NCBI GenBank assembly: GCA_021793115.1 | Contig: JAJYTJ010000092.1 | Span: forward strand, 1 to 14,535 | Length of the DNA: 14,535 nt | Reading direction: 5' to 3' | DNA from: Actinomycetes bacterium | GTDB taxonomy: Bacteria; Actinomycetota; Actinomycetes; Actinomycetales; Cellulomonadaceae | Shown: in pieces, positions 1-6,293 of the stretch | How the letters are laid out: each line of letters opens with the position of its first letter | Numbering within the stretch: position 1 is the stretch's first letter | Translations under genes and position numbers: made by a program | The notes under the pieces: model-generated | The model's database searches: none | What the model was told of the DNA's origin: nothing | What the model saw: only the letters and a program-made list of their open reading frames with translations

Positions 1-343
1 CCTTGTAGTAGGTGACGATCACCGCGGCGATGAACACCCAGAGCGTCAGCAGGAACTTGCCCTGCTGGGCGAGGTAGGCCTTGCACGTGGCGTAGATGAG
101 CTCGGAGATCTCCTTCATGGACGGGTGCACGGGCAGCTTGCGCAGCTGCAGGAACACCATGACGCCGAAGCCGAGGCCGAGGATGCAGAGCACCAGGCCG
201 ATGAGGAGGAGCAGCCGGCCGGACGCGCCGCCGACGACGTGGACGACCGACAGGTCCGGCAGGACGAGGTTGGCCTCGCCGCCGCCCGAGGAATTCCCGG
301 CCGACTGGGGGACAAGGCTGGAGAACAACGCGAAGTTCGTCAT
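1..343 (-). CDS. hppA: Membrane-bound pyrophosphatase ion pump, N-terminal part (truncated by window edge)
   Basis: This is the first 114 codons of a membrane-embedded pyrophosphatase, which couples PPi hydrolysis to H+ or Na+ export across the cytoplasmic membrane. The gene runs off the left edge. After a Gly/Ser-rich start, a hydrophobic segment lies at about residues 43-66, followed by the conserved cytoplasmic stretch LPVHPSMKEISELIYATCK (70-88), the AYLAQQGKF block and a second membrane segment from about 98. The MKEIS-LIY-TCK-YL-QQGKF pattern is typical of bacterial H+/Na+-PPases of the HppA group; the family match is from memory. The ATG at 341-343 is the first start before the hydrophobic segment and has only a weak purine-rich GGGATCGGAA upstream. 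Ion specificity cannot be judged, because the deciding residues lie outside the window. A LacI-like palindrome and a possible -10 precede it. Confidence 0.8.
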   Translation of the reverse strand, partial: MTNFALFSSLVPQSAGNSSGGGEANLVLPDLSVVHVVGGASGRLLLLIGLVLCILGLGFGVMVFLQLRKLPVHPSMKEISELIYATCKAYLAQQGKFLLTLWVFIAAVIVTYYK

Positions 344-362
344 CGTTCCGATCCCGGGTGAA

Positions 363-390
363 AGCAACGTTGCTGTCGGAATCCACGCTA
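363..390 (-). promoter_or_regulatory. Candidate hppA promoter -10 and 12-bp palindromic operator
   Basis: Reading the minus strand, TAGCGT (390-385) fits a TANNNT -10 box, placing a transcription start near 378. Just downstream, 363-374 is a perfect 12-bp palindrome, AGCAACGTTGCT, with a central CG as in many LacI-family operators. It would lie at about +5 to +16, a position suited to repression. No convincing -35 is visible. The palindrome is seen directly; its role is inferred. Confidence 0.35.
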
Positions 391-418
391 TGAGTGGGCC
401 CCCGCACCCAGGTGTGAC

Positions 419-1035
419 CTACGACCCAGCGACTCCGGAGGGGCTCCGACCGGCCCCGCCGCGCCGTCCCGTGGCCCTGAGCACGGCCTTCGCCACCTCG
501 GTGGGCAGCAGCACGACGACGCCCGCGGCCGGCGCCGGGCCCCGGTCGCGCAGCACGCGCGGCGTGAGGCTCGACGAGCCGCGGAAGCGGCAGCTGAACT
601 GGTACGCCATCTGTGCGATCGCGAGGACGCTCACCGCGGCCGTCTACGGCGGGCGGACGCCCGCGCCGCGGTAGACCTCGACGAGGTAGACGGCCAGCGG
701 CGCGCCGCCGACGAGCACCAGCACCGACCGGGAGATCACGTGCGCGCCGGCGGGACGCGGCGGGCGCGCCATGACGTCCGGCTCGGCGGGCTCGCCCGCC
801 AGGGCGAGCGAAAGCGTGCCGGCCGTGACGAGGTTCGTCCAGAGGAACTGCCAGCACGATGTCGGCTGCATCCTTGGTCGCCTCGGCGCCCTTGATGCCC
901 AGGGCGACGTGCGGCCACGCGCCGTCGCGCAGCGCCTGCGCGTCGACCGGGAGCATCGTGGCGATACCGGCGAGCAACGTCCTCGGGCGTCGCGGCGAAC
1001 GGCGTCACCACGGGCAGCCGGACGGTCGTGCCCAT
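419..1035 (-). pseudogene. Decayed P-type cation-transporting ATPase (P2-like), internal deletions, frameshifts and stop
   Basis: This is the remnant of a P-type ATPase pump, normally about 850-900 aa. A good start survives: ATG at 1035-1033 with GGGAGGGG just upstream, reading MGTTVRLPVVTPFAATPEDVARR, which resembles the cytoplasmic N-terminus of P2 ATPases. In another frame, about 956-849 reads VDAQALRDGAWPHVALGIKG then AEATKDAADIVLA, matching the hinge motif GDGVNDAPAL..A-GV-MGIKGTE--KEAAD-VL. The frame shifts again at about 848 to QFLWTNLVTAGTLSLAL, then GEPAEPDVMARPPR, the conserved end of the M5/M6 region. This frame meets an in-frame TAG at 644-646, continues as TAAVSVLAIAQMAYQFSCRF, and ends AAGVVVLLPTEVAKAVLR before the stop at 419, like a normal C-terminus. 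The phosphorylation (DKTGT) and nucleotide-binding domains are gone. With three frames, a stop and most of the protein missing, it cannot be functional. The ion transported is unknown. Confidence 0.82.
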
Positions 1036-1055
1036 GGCGACCCCTCCCGCGCGGA

Positions 1056-1098
1056 CGGGCGCGGCGTGCACCAGCCTCGCCGGTGCACGCCGCGCCCG
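1056..1098 (-). terminator. Perfect 17-bp hairpin after the DUF4914 gene
   Basis: Arms 1056-1072 and 1082-1098 are perfectly complementary (core GGGCGCGGCGTGCACC / GGTGCACGCCGCGCCC) around a 9-nt loop. It starts 14 nt after the stop codon of the minus-strand DUF4914 gene and ends before the start of the ATPase remnant. No U-tract follows, as is common for actinobacterial terminators. Confidence 0.75.
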
Positions 1099-1112
1099 CC
1101 AGGCGGGACGGG

Positions 1113-3023
1113 TCAGATGTACAGCGGCGTCAGCATCTCGTAGTCGTCGACCATCGCGTCGTCGAGCACCGCCTCGATGATCTGGCGGCCGAGCGGGTCG
1201 AGCTCGTCGGTGAGAAACTGCGTCAGCTCGTGCTTGAAGAAGCCGGAGAGGATGGCGGCGCCCTGGTCGTAGGCCTCGACACCCACCTGCGACTGGTGCT
1301 CCGGCGCCAGCAGGGTGGGACGGATCTGCTGGCCGTCGATCTTGACCTCGCGGGGGCGGTAGCCGAACAGGGCGCAGCGCGCCGGCGTGAGCTCCTCGCG
1401 GCGGATCCGGCCGCCGCCGCGGCGGGCCAGGTACTCGCGCGTGAGCCACTCGGCGGCGAAGCCCACCTTGTAGGCGCCGATGTGCTGGTTGGGGATGAGC
1501 ACGTAGCGCGTGCGGTCGGTGGCCACGATCTGCGACAGCAGGAGGTTCGCGGCGCCCACCTTGGTGTTCGTCGAGAAGGGCCAGTACGAGCCCACGCCCT
1601 CGGCGACGAGGCCGCCGTGCGCGAGCGCCGTGCTCTCGGCCTTCGACTCGCCGATCGAGGGGTTCTTGTCCCCGCGCGGGGCGATGAGCCGCCACACCCA
1701 CGCCAGCGACGGCGGGATGATGTGCATCATCCCCATGATCCCGTAGTTGGGCTTCTGGCTCGTCGACGCCGGCATCCGGACGCCGAAGGTGCGCACGTCG
1801 ACCTCCTTGGGCTCCGACACGACGTGCCGGATGAACCGCCGGGGGACGATGACGCGCGGGTTGGGGCACCGCTTGCCGGTGGAGTCGAGCGTGTGCTCCC
1901 ACGGCAGCACGGTCGCGTCGGGCACACCGTCGAGCGAGAGGAAGACGAGCGGCTCCTCGGGGTGGATGATGACGCGCTCGAAGGCCGGGTCCTCGCCGTA
2001 GCTCTGCATGCCGTCGACGCGGACGAACCAGCCCGCCTCGGCGTCGGCCACGACGAGCTTGCGGTCGCCGCGCTGGACCGACGGGTGGCACAGCGTCATG
2101 TCGTCGGTCACGGGCGCGAGCGCGCTCGTCTCGCCGAGCGTGATGTGGTACGGGTCGTCGGTGACGACGTTGGTGCCGACGAGGATGCGGCCGTCCTCCT
2201 CGCGGCGGATCTCCTGCGTCATCTCCGACTTGCCGCCGCCCGAGGCGCCCTCGTGCATGATGACGGTCTCGTTCTCGTACGGCGTGGTCACCTGGACGCT
2301 CGACGCGTGCGCCGTGAGCCACCCCTCCTGCTCGCCGATGTCGAGCAGCACCGAGAACACGCCCTTCTTGGCGCTCGGCCCCGGGTACACGTTGTAGGCG
2401 AAGATCTCGTGGAGCGACGGCGTGCGGTCGTGGACCACCACCTGGCGGCCACCGAACTCGGTGTGCCGGAAGGGCGGCGCGAGGTAGAGGATCGAGCGCG
2501 GCTCGAACGGCCCGATCTCGTCGAACGTCACCCAGCCCTGCAGGTCGACGAGGATGAGCGCGAAGAACGCCGCGTTGGCCGGGACGATCGCCAGCGACGG
2601 GTACCCGAACGACGGGCCGCCCGCCTTGAAGGGCACCACGACGAGCTCCTGGGTGCCCAGCCAGTCGAGCGTCTTCTGCTTGACCGGCGCGAACTCGGCA
2701 CCGAACACGTCGCGGTACCGCGGCTTGTCGGTCGGCAGGTCGTCCGCGATCCGCATGCAGTCGGGGTCCCGCCGCCGCATGTAGTCCTCGGGGTAGTTGA
2801 CCGCCATGCCGTTGCGGCAGCGCGTCACGGTGGCCTCGGGGACCGGGGTGCCGTCCACGTCGTACTCGACGGTGAACACGGGGCCGCCGGCCGGCCCGAG
2901 CGCGAGCGCGTACAGGTCGGCGCGCGACTCGGGGACGATCACCCGCGGGCTGGCGTCGAGCGCGGCCCGCACCGCCTCCGGCAGGGTGACCTCGGACAGC
3001 GGCGTGGAGGTGCTGAGGCTCAC
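1113..3023 (-). CDS. DUF4914-type protein with PEPCK-like P-loop, 636 aa
   Basis: This is a long intact protein of unknown function that I assign to the DUF4914 family from memory of its length and motifs. The centre resembles the nucleotide-binding core of ATP-dependent phosphoenolpyruvate carboxykinase. LTAHASSVQV (236-245) is followed by VIMHEGASGGGKSEMTQ (254-270), a kinase-1-type P-loop comparable to the PEPCK GLSGTGKT. A later ADAEAGWFVRVDG (326-338) could correspond to the kinase-2 region, and FGVRMPAS (413-420) recalls the PEPCK FGVLPPVS segment. No signal peptide or membrane segment is seen, so it should be cytoplasmic. PEPCK activity is not claimed: the oxaloacetate-site residues cannot be matched with confidence. 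Start: GTG at 3023-3021, with AAGGAG (3034-3029) five bases upstream. It is transcribed alone, with a palindrome upstream and a hairpin downstream. Confidence 0.7.
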   Translation of the reverse strand: MSLSTSTPLSEVTLPEAVRAALDASPRVIVPESRADLYALALGPAGGPVFTVEYDVDGTPVPEATVTRCRNGMAVNYPEDYMRRRDPDCMRIADDLPTDKPRYRDVFGAEFAPVKQKTLDWLGTQELVVVPFKAGGPSFGYPSLAIVPANAAFFALILVDLQGWVTFDEIGPFEPRSILYLAPPFRHTEFGGRQVVVHDRTPSLHEIFAYNVYPGPSAKKGVFSVLLDIGEQEGWLTAHASSVQVTTPYENETVIMHEGASGGGKSEMTQEIRREEDGRILVGTNVVTDDPYHITLGETSALAPVTDDMTLCHPSVQRGDRKLVVADAEAGWFVRVDGMQSYGEDPAFERVIIHPEEPLVFLSLDGVPDATVLPWEHTLDSTGKRCPNPRVIVPRRFIRHVVSEPKEVDVRTFGVRMPASTSQKPNYGIMGMMHIIPPSLAWVWRLIAPRGDKNPSIGESKAESTALAHGGLVAEGVGSYWPFSTNTKVGAANLLLSQIVATDRTRYVLIPNQHIGAYKVGFAAEWLTREYLARRGGGRIRREELTPARCALFGYRPREVKIDGQQIRPTLLAPEHQSQVGVEAYDQGAAILSGFFKHELTQFLTDELDPLGRQIIEAVLDDAMVDDYEMLTPLYI

Positions 3024-3090
3024 GGCGGCTCCTTCGACGAGGTCGGCGGCCCCGTCACGGCCGCAGCCGTCCGGGGCGCCGGCGCTGGCG

Positions 3091-3112
3091 ATGCGGTTCC
3101 ATGGAACGGCAT
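3091..3112. promoter_or_regulatory. 22-bp near-perfect palindrome upstream of the DUF4914 gene
   Basis: The 12-bp palindrome GTTCCATGGAAC (3096-3107) is flanked by single unpaired G bases (3095, 3108) and then by a second pair of arms, ATGC (3091-3094) and GCAT (3109-3112). This symmetric arrangement of 20 paired positions out of 22 is what a dimeric repressor or activator would bind. It lies about 70 bp upstream of the GTG start. The regulator is unknown. Confidence 0.5.
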
Positions 3113-3309
3113 GTGACGGGGCACGACGCTACGGACTGTCGGCCGCCAAGTCGTGGGACCTTCGGGGTCGCGATGTGGACCGTCTCAGTGGTTGGGACAT
3201 TGCTGGGCCCTGACGTGCGCCGGGCTCGCGACGTGCGGACTTCGCCGGGACATGACGAACTCATGGGATTCGCGGGGAAGTTCCGGGTGCCGTCATGACG
3301 ATCTCGTGC
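3113..3309. other. Intergenic stretch without a supported gene
   Basis: I see no coding frame with family features on either strand. The stretch should contain the minus-strand promoter of the DUF4914 gene; the best -10-like hexamer is TAGCGT (about 3131-3136 on the complement), but no matching -35 is evident. A short palindrome, CGTCATGACG, lies at 3291-3300, just before the candidate plus-strand promoter. Confidence 0.5.
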
Positions 3310-3316
3310 TACAACT
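3308..3316 (+). promoter_or_regulatory. Candidate extended -10 promoter for the 3322-3468 transcript
   Basis: TGCTACAACT (from 3307) fits an extended -10 (TGnTANNNT-like, core TACAAC 3310-3315), predicting a start near 3322. No consensus -35 is present at 17 bp, as often with extended -10 promoters. This is inferred from pattern only. Confidence 0.35.
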
Positions 3317-3321
3317 GTGAC

Positions 3322-3468
3322 ATCGGGTCCGTTGCGGTGCGGCCCGGCAGCAGAAGAGGGGCGGCGAGAGCCGTCCCGCCCGTGCAGGGTTCCGGAGCCC
3401 GCCACGCCTCGTGCCGGCGAGACGGCTCCCGTTGACGCCCCGCTCCCCGTCCGGGGGAGCGGGGCGTC
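3322..3468 (+). ncRNA. Candidate structured small RNA or orphan leader with terminator
   Basis: The segment between the candidate promoter and a strong terminator has no coding features but dense secondary structure. A stem at 3358-3365/3370-3377 (8 bp, one G-U) is closed by a GAGA tetraloop of the GNRA type. A second hairpin is GGGTT-CCGG-AGCCC (3387-3400). Bases 3368-3375 (GAGCCGTC), the right arm of the first hairpin, are also perfectly complementary to 3421-3428 (GACGGCTC), so two exclusive folds are possible just before the terminator. This could be a trans-acting sRNA or a riboswitch-like attenuator. I could not match it to a known Rfam class. It ends before the channel gene, which appears to have its own promoter. 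Confidence 0.4.
3434..3468 (+). terminator. 15-bp perfect hairpin terminator
   Basis: Arms 3434-3448 and 3454-3468 (core ACGCCCCGCTCCCC / GGGGAGCGGGGCGT) are perfectly paired around the 5-nt loop GTCCG. No T-tract follows. No gene ends here on either strand, so it must terminate an unannotated transcript. It ends 27 bases before the channel gene. Confidence 0.7.
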
Positions 3469-3483
3469 GTACGCCGCCCCACC

Positions 3484-3495
3484 TACGCTGGAGGT
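3484..3495 (+). promoter_or_regulatory. Leaderless-type -10 box for the MscS gene
   Basis: TACGCT (3484-3489) is followed by exactly six bases (GGAGGT) and then the GTG start. This puts the first transcribed base at the start codon. The GGAGG here is too close to the GTG (1 base) to act as a normal ribosome site, which supports the leaderless reading. Confidence 0.55.
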
Positions 3496-4596
3496 GTGAC
3501 GCTGGAGAACGTGCTGGTCCCGGCCGCTGCCGTCGTCGGCGGGATCGTCGTCGGGCTCCTCGTCGTGGCCGTGGTGGAGGCCGTGGCCCGCCGGCTGGCG
3601 CGCCGCTGGCCCCTGGTCGCCGCGGCGACGGGCCGCTGCCACCGGCCCGTGCGGGCGCTGCTCGTCGTGGCGCTCGGCTGGGCCGGCCTGCTGGCCGCGA
3701 CGCGGCCCGCGCCGTGGCGCTCGGGCGTGTCGCACGCCGTGGCCATCCTCGTCATCGCGATCGTCGGCTGGCTGCTCGTCGGGCTGGTCCACGTCCTCGA
3801 GGACGCCACGTTGCGCCGAGCCGCGCAGTCGGCCGACTCCCGCCAGGTCCGGCGCGTCCAGACGCAGGCCCAGATCCTGCGGCGCATCGGCATCGCCATC
3901 GTCGTCGTGTGGACGGTCGGGGCCGCGCTGCTGACGTTCCCCCAGGTCCGCGTCATCGGCGCGAGCGTGTTCGCGTCGGCCGGGCTGCTGTCGGTGGTCG
4001 CGGGCCTCGCGGCGCAGAGCTCGCTCGGCAACGTCTTCGCCGGCCTGCAGCTGGCCTTCACGGACGCGATCCGGATCGACGACATCGTCGTCGTCCAGGG
4101 CCAGGTGGGCCGGATCGAGGAGGTGACACTCACCTACGTCGGCGTGCGGTTGTGGGACGACCGCCGGGTGATCCTGCCGTCGAGCTGGTTCACCACGACG
4201 CCCTTCGAGAACTGGACGCACAGCGGTGCCGAGCTGCTCGGGACCGTCGAGCTGGACGTGGACTGGTCGGTGCCCGTCGCCGCGATGCGCGCCGAGATGG
4301 ATCGGCTGCTGGCCGCGAGCGCCCTGTGGGACGGTCGCGTGGGCGTCCTGCAGGTGACCGACGCGACCGGCGGGCACCTGCGTGCGCGCGTGCTGGTCTC
4401 GGCGGCCGACTCGGGGACGCTCTTCTCGCTGCGCTGCGAGGTGCGCGAGGGCCTGGCGGCCTGGGTGGTGCGGGAGTCGCCCGGCGCGTTGCCGCGCACG
4501 CGGATGGAGCGCCTGGGCCCGGTCGGCCCGGACGGTGGCGACCCGGCCACCGACGGCGACGGCGCGCCGCCCCCGGTCGCCGTCGACGAGCCCTGA
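3496..4596 (+). CDS. MscS-family small-conductance mechanosensitive channel, 366 aa
   Basis: This is an inner-membrane channel that opens under membrane tension to release solutes during hypo-osmotic shock. Hydrophobic segments lie at about residues 7-30, 52-69, 79-100 and 130-149. They are followed by the Ala/Gly-rich pore helix GASVFASAGLLSVVAG (155-170) and LAAQSSLGNVFAGLQLAF, the hallmark of the MscS family. The beta domain follows with IRIDDIVVVQGQVGRIEEV (192-210) and the conserved ILPSSWFTTTPFENW (226-240). The C-terminal alpha/beta part runs to about 340 and ends in a disordered Gly/Pro/Asp tail. With four membrane segments it is one longer at the N-terminus than E. coli MscS. The GTG start at 3496 is chosen because of the -10 box 6 bp upstream; a GTG at codon 6 is an alternative. 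It converges on the HIT gene with a 10-bp gap and no visible terminator. Confidence 0.92.
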   Translation: MTLENVLVPAAAVVGGIVVGLLVVAVVEAVARRLARRWPLVAAATGRCHRPVRALLVVALGWAGLLAATRPAPWRSGVSHAVAILVIAIVGWLLVGLVHVLEDATLRRAAQSADSRQVRRVQTQAQILRRIGIAIVVVWTVGAALLTFPQVRVIGASVFASAGLLSVVAGLAAQSSLGNVFAGLQLAFTDAIRIDDIVVVQGQVGRIEEVTLTYVGVRLWDDRRVILPSSWFTTTPFENWTHSGAELLGTVELDVDWSVPVAAMRAEMDRLLAASALWDGRVGVLQVTDATGGHLRARVLVSAADSGTLFSLRCEVREGLAAWVVRESPGALPRTRMERLGPVGPDGGDPATDGDGAPPPVAVDEP

Positions 4597-4606
4597 CCCG
4601 ATCCGC

Positions 4607-5053
4607 TCAGAGGGCGGGCGAGTCGAGGCGCGGCGGCACGTGCGCGCCGTGGCCCGCGGCCCGCAGTGCCGCGCGCAGCCGCTCCATCGCCTCGTCGAGC
4701 CGCTCGCCCGGCGTGTCCGGCTTGGCGTCCGCGAACGACAGGTGGGCCTCGCCCCACGCCGGCAGCACGTGCAGGTGCAGGTGCGGCACCTCGAACCCGG
4801 CGACGAGCAGCGCGGCACGCGGGGCGTCGAACGCGGCCTCCTGCGCGGCCCCGATGCGCCGGGCGACCCCCATGAGGTGCGCGAGGAGCTCGTCGCTCGC
4901 CGTGGTGAAGCGGTCCACCTCGGCCCGGGGGACGACGAGCACGTGCCCGTCGGAGATCGGTGCGATCGTCGCGAACGCGACGCACGCCTCGTCGGACCAG
5001 ACGAACCGGCCCGGGATCTCACCGTCGATGATGCGCGTGAACAGCGTGGGCAT
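4607..5053 (-). CDS. HIT family nucleotide hydrolase/transferase, 148 aa
   Basis: This is a cytoplasmic histidine-triad protein. Such enzymes hydrolyse AMP-linked phosphoramidates or dinucleotide polyphosphates, or transfer nucleotides. The triad HLHLHVLP (91-98, histidines 91, 93 and 95) follows GFEVP as in the family, with H95 as neighbour of the expected nucleophile H93. The N-terminal block FTRIIDGEIPGRFVWSDE (5-22) and the ISDGHVLVVPR strand (33-43) are typical HIT features. The exact substrate cannot be inferred. The start is ATG at 5053-5051, supported by a TAGCCT box 6 bases upstream. It has its own leaderless promoter overlapping the short gap after the DUF1697 gene, so it may be transcribed both alone and by read-through. 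Confidence 0.93.
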   Translation of the reverse strand: MPTLFTRIIDGEIPGRFVWSDEACVAFATIAPISDGHVLVVPRAEVDRFTTASDELLAHLMGVARRIGAAQEAAFDAPRAALLVAGFEVPHLHLHVLPAWGEAHLSFADAKPDTPGERLDEAMERLRAALRAAGHGAHVPPRLDSPAL

Positions 5054-5065
5054 GGCGGCAGGCTA
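5054..5065 (-). promoter_or_regulatory. Leaderless-type -10 box for the HIT gene
   Basis: On the minus strand TAGCCT (5065-5060) is followed by six bases, GCCGCC, and the ATG. No Shine-Dalgarno sequence is present. The geometry is identical to the MscS, NYN and LacI genes. Confidence 0.5.
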
Positions 5066-5072
5066 GCCGCTG

Positions 5073-5627
5073 CTACCCGCGCCGCTCCGCCGCCAGCTGC
5101 TGCAGCGCGATCACGGTGCGCCAGTTGCGCGCGGTCCCCACGAGCCCGGCCTCGCGGCTGAGGACGTCGAGCGTGAGCCGCGACCGCCCGATGCCGTGCG
5201 GGTAGTAGACGTAGGCCTCGTCGCCGTGCCACACCACCTCCTCCTCGCCGTAGCGGCCGGGGTCGAAGCCGGCGACGGCCTCGGGGTCGGGCGTGCCGTC
5301 CCACACCACCACCGTGAGGCGCGACGGGTCGTCCGCCGCGTGCTCGGGGCACGGCACGTCCGCGACGATGCGGTCCCACGCGGTGGCGGAGCGCGTGAGC
5401 ACGGGGACGGCGAATCCGACCTGGCGACCCAGCGCCCGGGACAGGCGTTGCCCGATCGTCAGCGGGTCGGCGTCGGGCGCCGGCACCAGGACGAGGTTGC
5501 CGCTTGCCGCGTACGTGGCCACCTGGGTGTGCCCGAGGTCGGCCGCCGCCGCCCGCAGGTCGGCGGACCGCACGGTGCGGCCCCCCACGTTCACCGCCCG
5601 CAGCAGCGCGACCAGCGCGTCCCCCAT
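5073..5627 (-). CDS. DUF1697 family protein, 184 aa
   Basis: This is a cytoplasmic protein of the widespread but uncharacterised DUF1697 family. The family signature is clear: LVALLRAVNVGGRTVRSADL (5-24), the TYAASGNLVL strand (38-47) and the C-terminal SREAGLVGTARNWRTV (157-172), where the (T/G)xRNW-TV box is diagnostic. Length matches the usual 175-185 aa. The ATG at 5627-5625 fits the family N-terminus; upstream there is no strong ribosome site. The gene follows the NYN nuclease by 59 bp on the same strand and may be cotranscribed with it. No biochemical role is known to me. Confidence 0.88.
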   Translation of the reverse strand: MGDALVALLRAVNVGGRTVRSADLRAAAADLGHTQVATYAASGNLVLVPAPDADPLTIGQRLSRALGRQVGFAVPVLTRSATAWDRIVADVPCPEHAADDPSRLTVVVWDGTPDPEAVAGFDPGRYGEEEVVWHGDEAYVYYPHGIGRSRLTLDVLSREAGLVGTARNWRTVIALQQLAAERRG

Positions 5628-5686
5628 GACAGGCAACTGTGGCCCGTCCCCGTCCGGCGTGCCAGCGACCGACGGCCCAGGCCGGG

Positions 5687-6253
5687 TCACAGGTAGCGGC
5701 GGGGGTCGAACTCGTCGAGCGGGATGATCCGCAGCCGCGGCAGCTGGACGTTGAACGCCTGCACGTCCAGCTCGAGGTCGTGGATCTGCAGGCCGCGGGC
5801 CTGCATCGCGGTGAGCGACGTGCTGACGAACTCGCGGAACGCCACCAGGCCCACGCGCCGCTCCAGGTCCAGGAGGCGCTCGACCTCGGGGGCGAAGTCG
5901 CCGTCGTGGCTGCCGAGGATCACGTCGCCGCCCGTCTCGGCGATCGCGTCGAGCATGCGCTTGATGCCGATGTCGACGACCTTCTCGGACGCGTCGCCCG
6001 CCAGCGGGATCGGCTGGAAGCCGATGGCGAGCAGCGCCTGCACGAAGGACATCGGCAGCGACCCGCCGGAGGCGTTGAGGAAGAAGAGGCCCTTGACCGG
6101 CTGCTCGAACCGCTCGGCGGCGAACGTCAGCACACGCTCCCAGCGCGGCCGGTACTCGGGCGTGGGTCGCCCGCCGAGGATCGAGGAGCCGAGCGTCGCA
6201 TCGAGGTTCTCGCCATCCACCACGAGATAGGTGGTGGACTGTCCGCCTGCCAT
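5687..6253 (-). CDS. NYN domain (PIN-like) ribonuclease-type protein, 188 aa
   Basis: This is a predicted metal-dependent RNA nuclease of the NYN/PIN-like fold. Acidic metal-binding residues appear in the right order: VVDGENLD (11-18; D13, E15, N16), VVDIGIKRMLD (92-102; D94) and ILGSHDGDFAPEV (112-124; D117, D119). The last is the common S-D-GDF-P motif of NYN proteins. No membrane segment or signal peptide is seen. Longer in-frame starts upstream exist, but they would run through the divergent MarR promoter and coding region. The ATG at 6253-6251 is chosen because TACAGT lies exactly 6 bases before it. It is divergent from a MarR gene only 40 bp away, so that regulator may control it. The RNA target is unknown. 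Confidence 0.85.
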   Translation of the reverse strand: MAGGQSTTYLVVDGENLDATLGSSILGGRPTPEYRPRWERVLTFAAERFEQPVKGLFFLNASGGSLPMSFVQALLAIGFQPIPLAGDASEKVVDIGIKRMLDAIAETGGDVILGSHDGDFAPEVERLLDLERRVGLVAFREFVSTSLTAMQARGLQIHDLELDVQAFNVQLPRLRIIPLDEFDPRRYL

Positions 6254-6265
6254 CACCACACTGTA
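6254..6265 (-). promoter_or_regulatory. Leaderless-type -10 box for the NYN gene
   Basis: On the minus strand TACAGT (6265-6260) precedes six bases (GTGGTG) and the ATG, with no ribosome-binding purine run. It lies in the 40-bp divergent region shared with the MarR gene, so a bound MarR dimer could block both. Confidence 0.5.
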
Positions 6266-6293
6266 GGGGCCGGGCCGGGACGGGGAGGTGCGC

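Noticed and set aside
771..3116. Very long plus-strand open frame opposite the DUF4914 gene
   Set aside because: It is an antisense frame kept open by high GC content. Its translation is Arg/Ala/Val-rich with no family motifs, while the opposite strand has a ribosome site, P-loop motif and terminator.
3381..3415. tRNA-like T-arm (GGGTTCCGGAGCCC)
   Set aside because: No acceptor, D or anticodon arm fits around it, and the loop lacks the usual TTCRA pattern.
3055..5379. 774-codon minus-strand open frame across the MscS, HIT and DUF1697 region
   Set aside because: It runs through three genes with strong family motifs in other frames, is Arg/Pro/Ala-rich, and has no ribosome site or recognisable domain.
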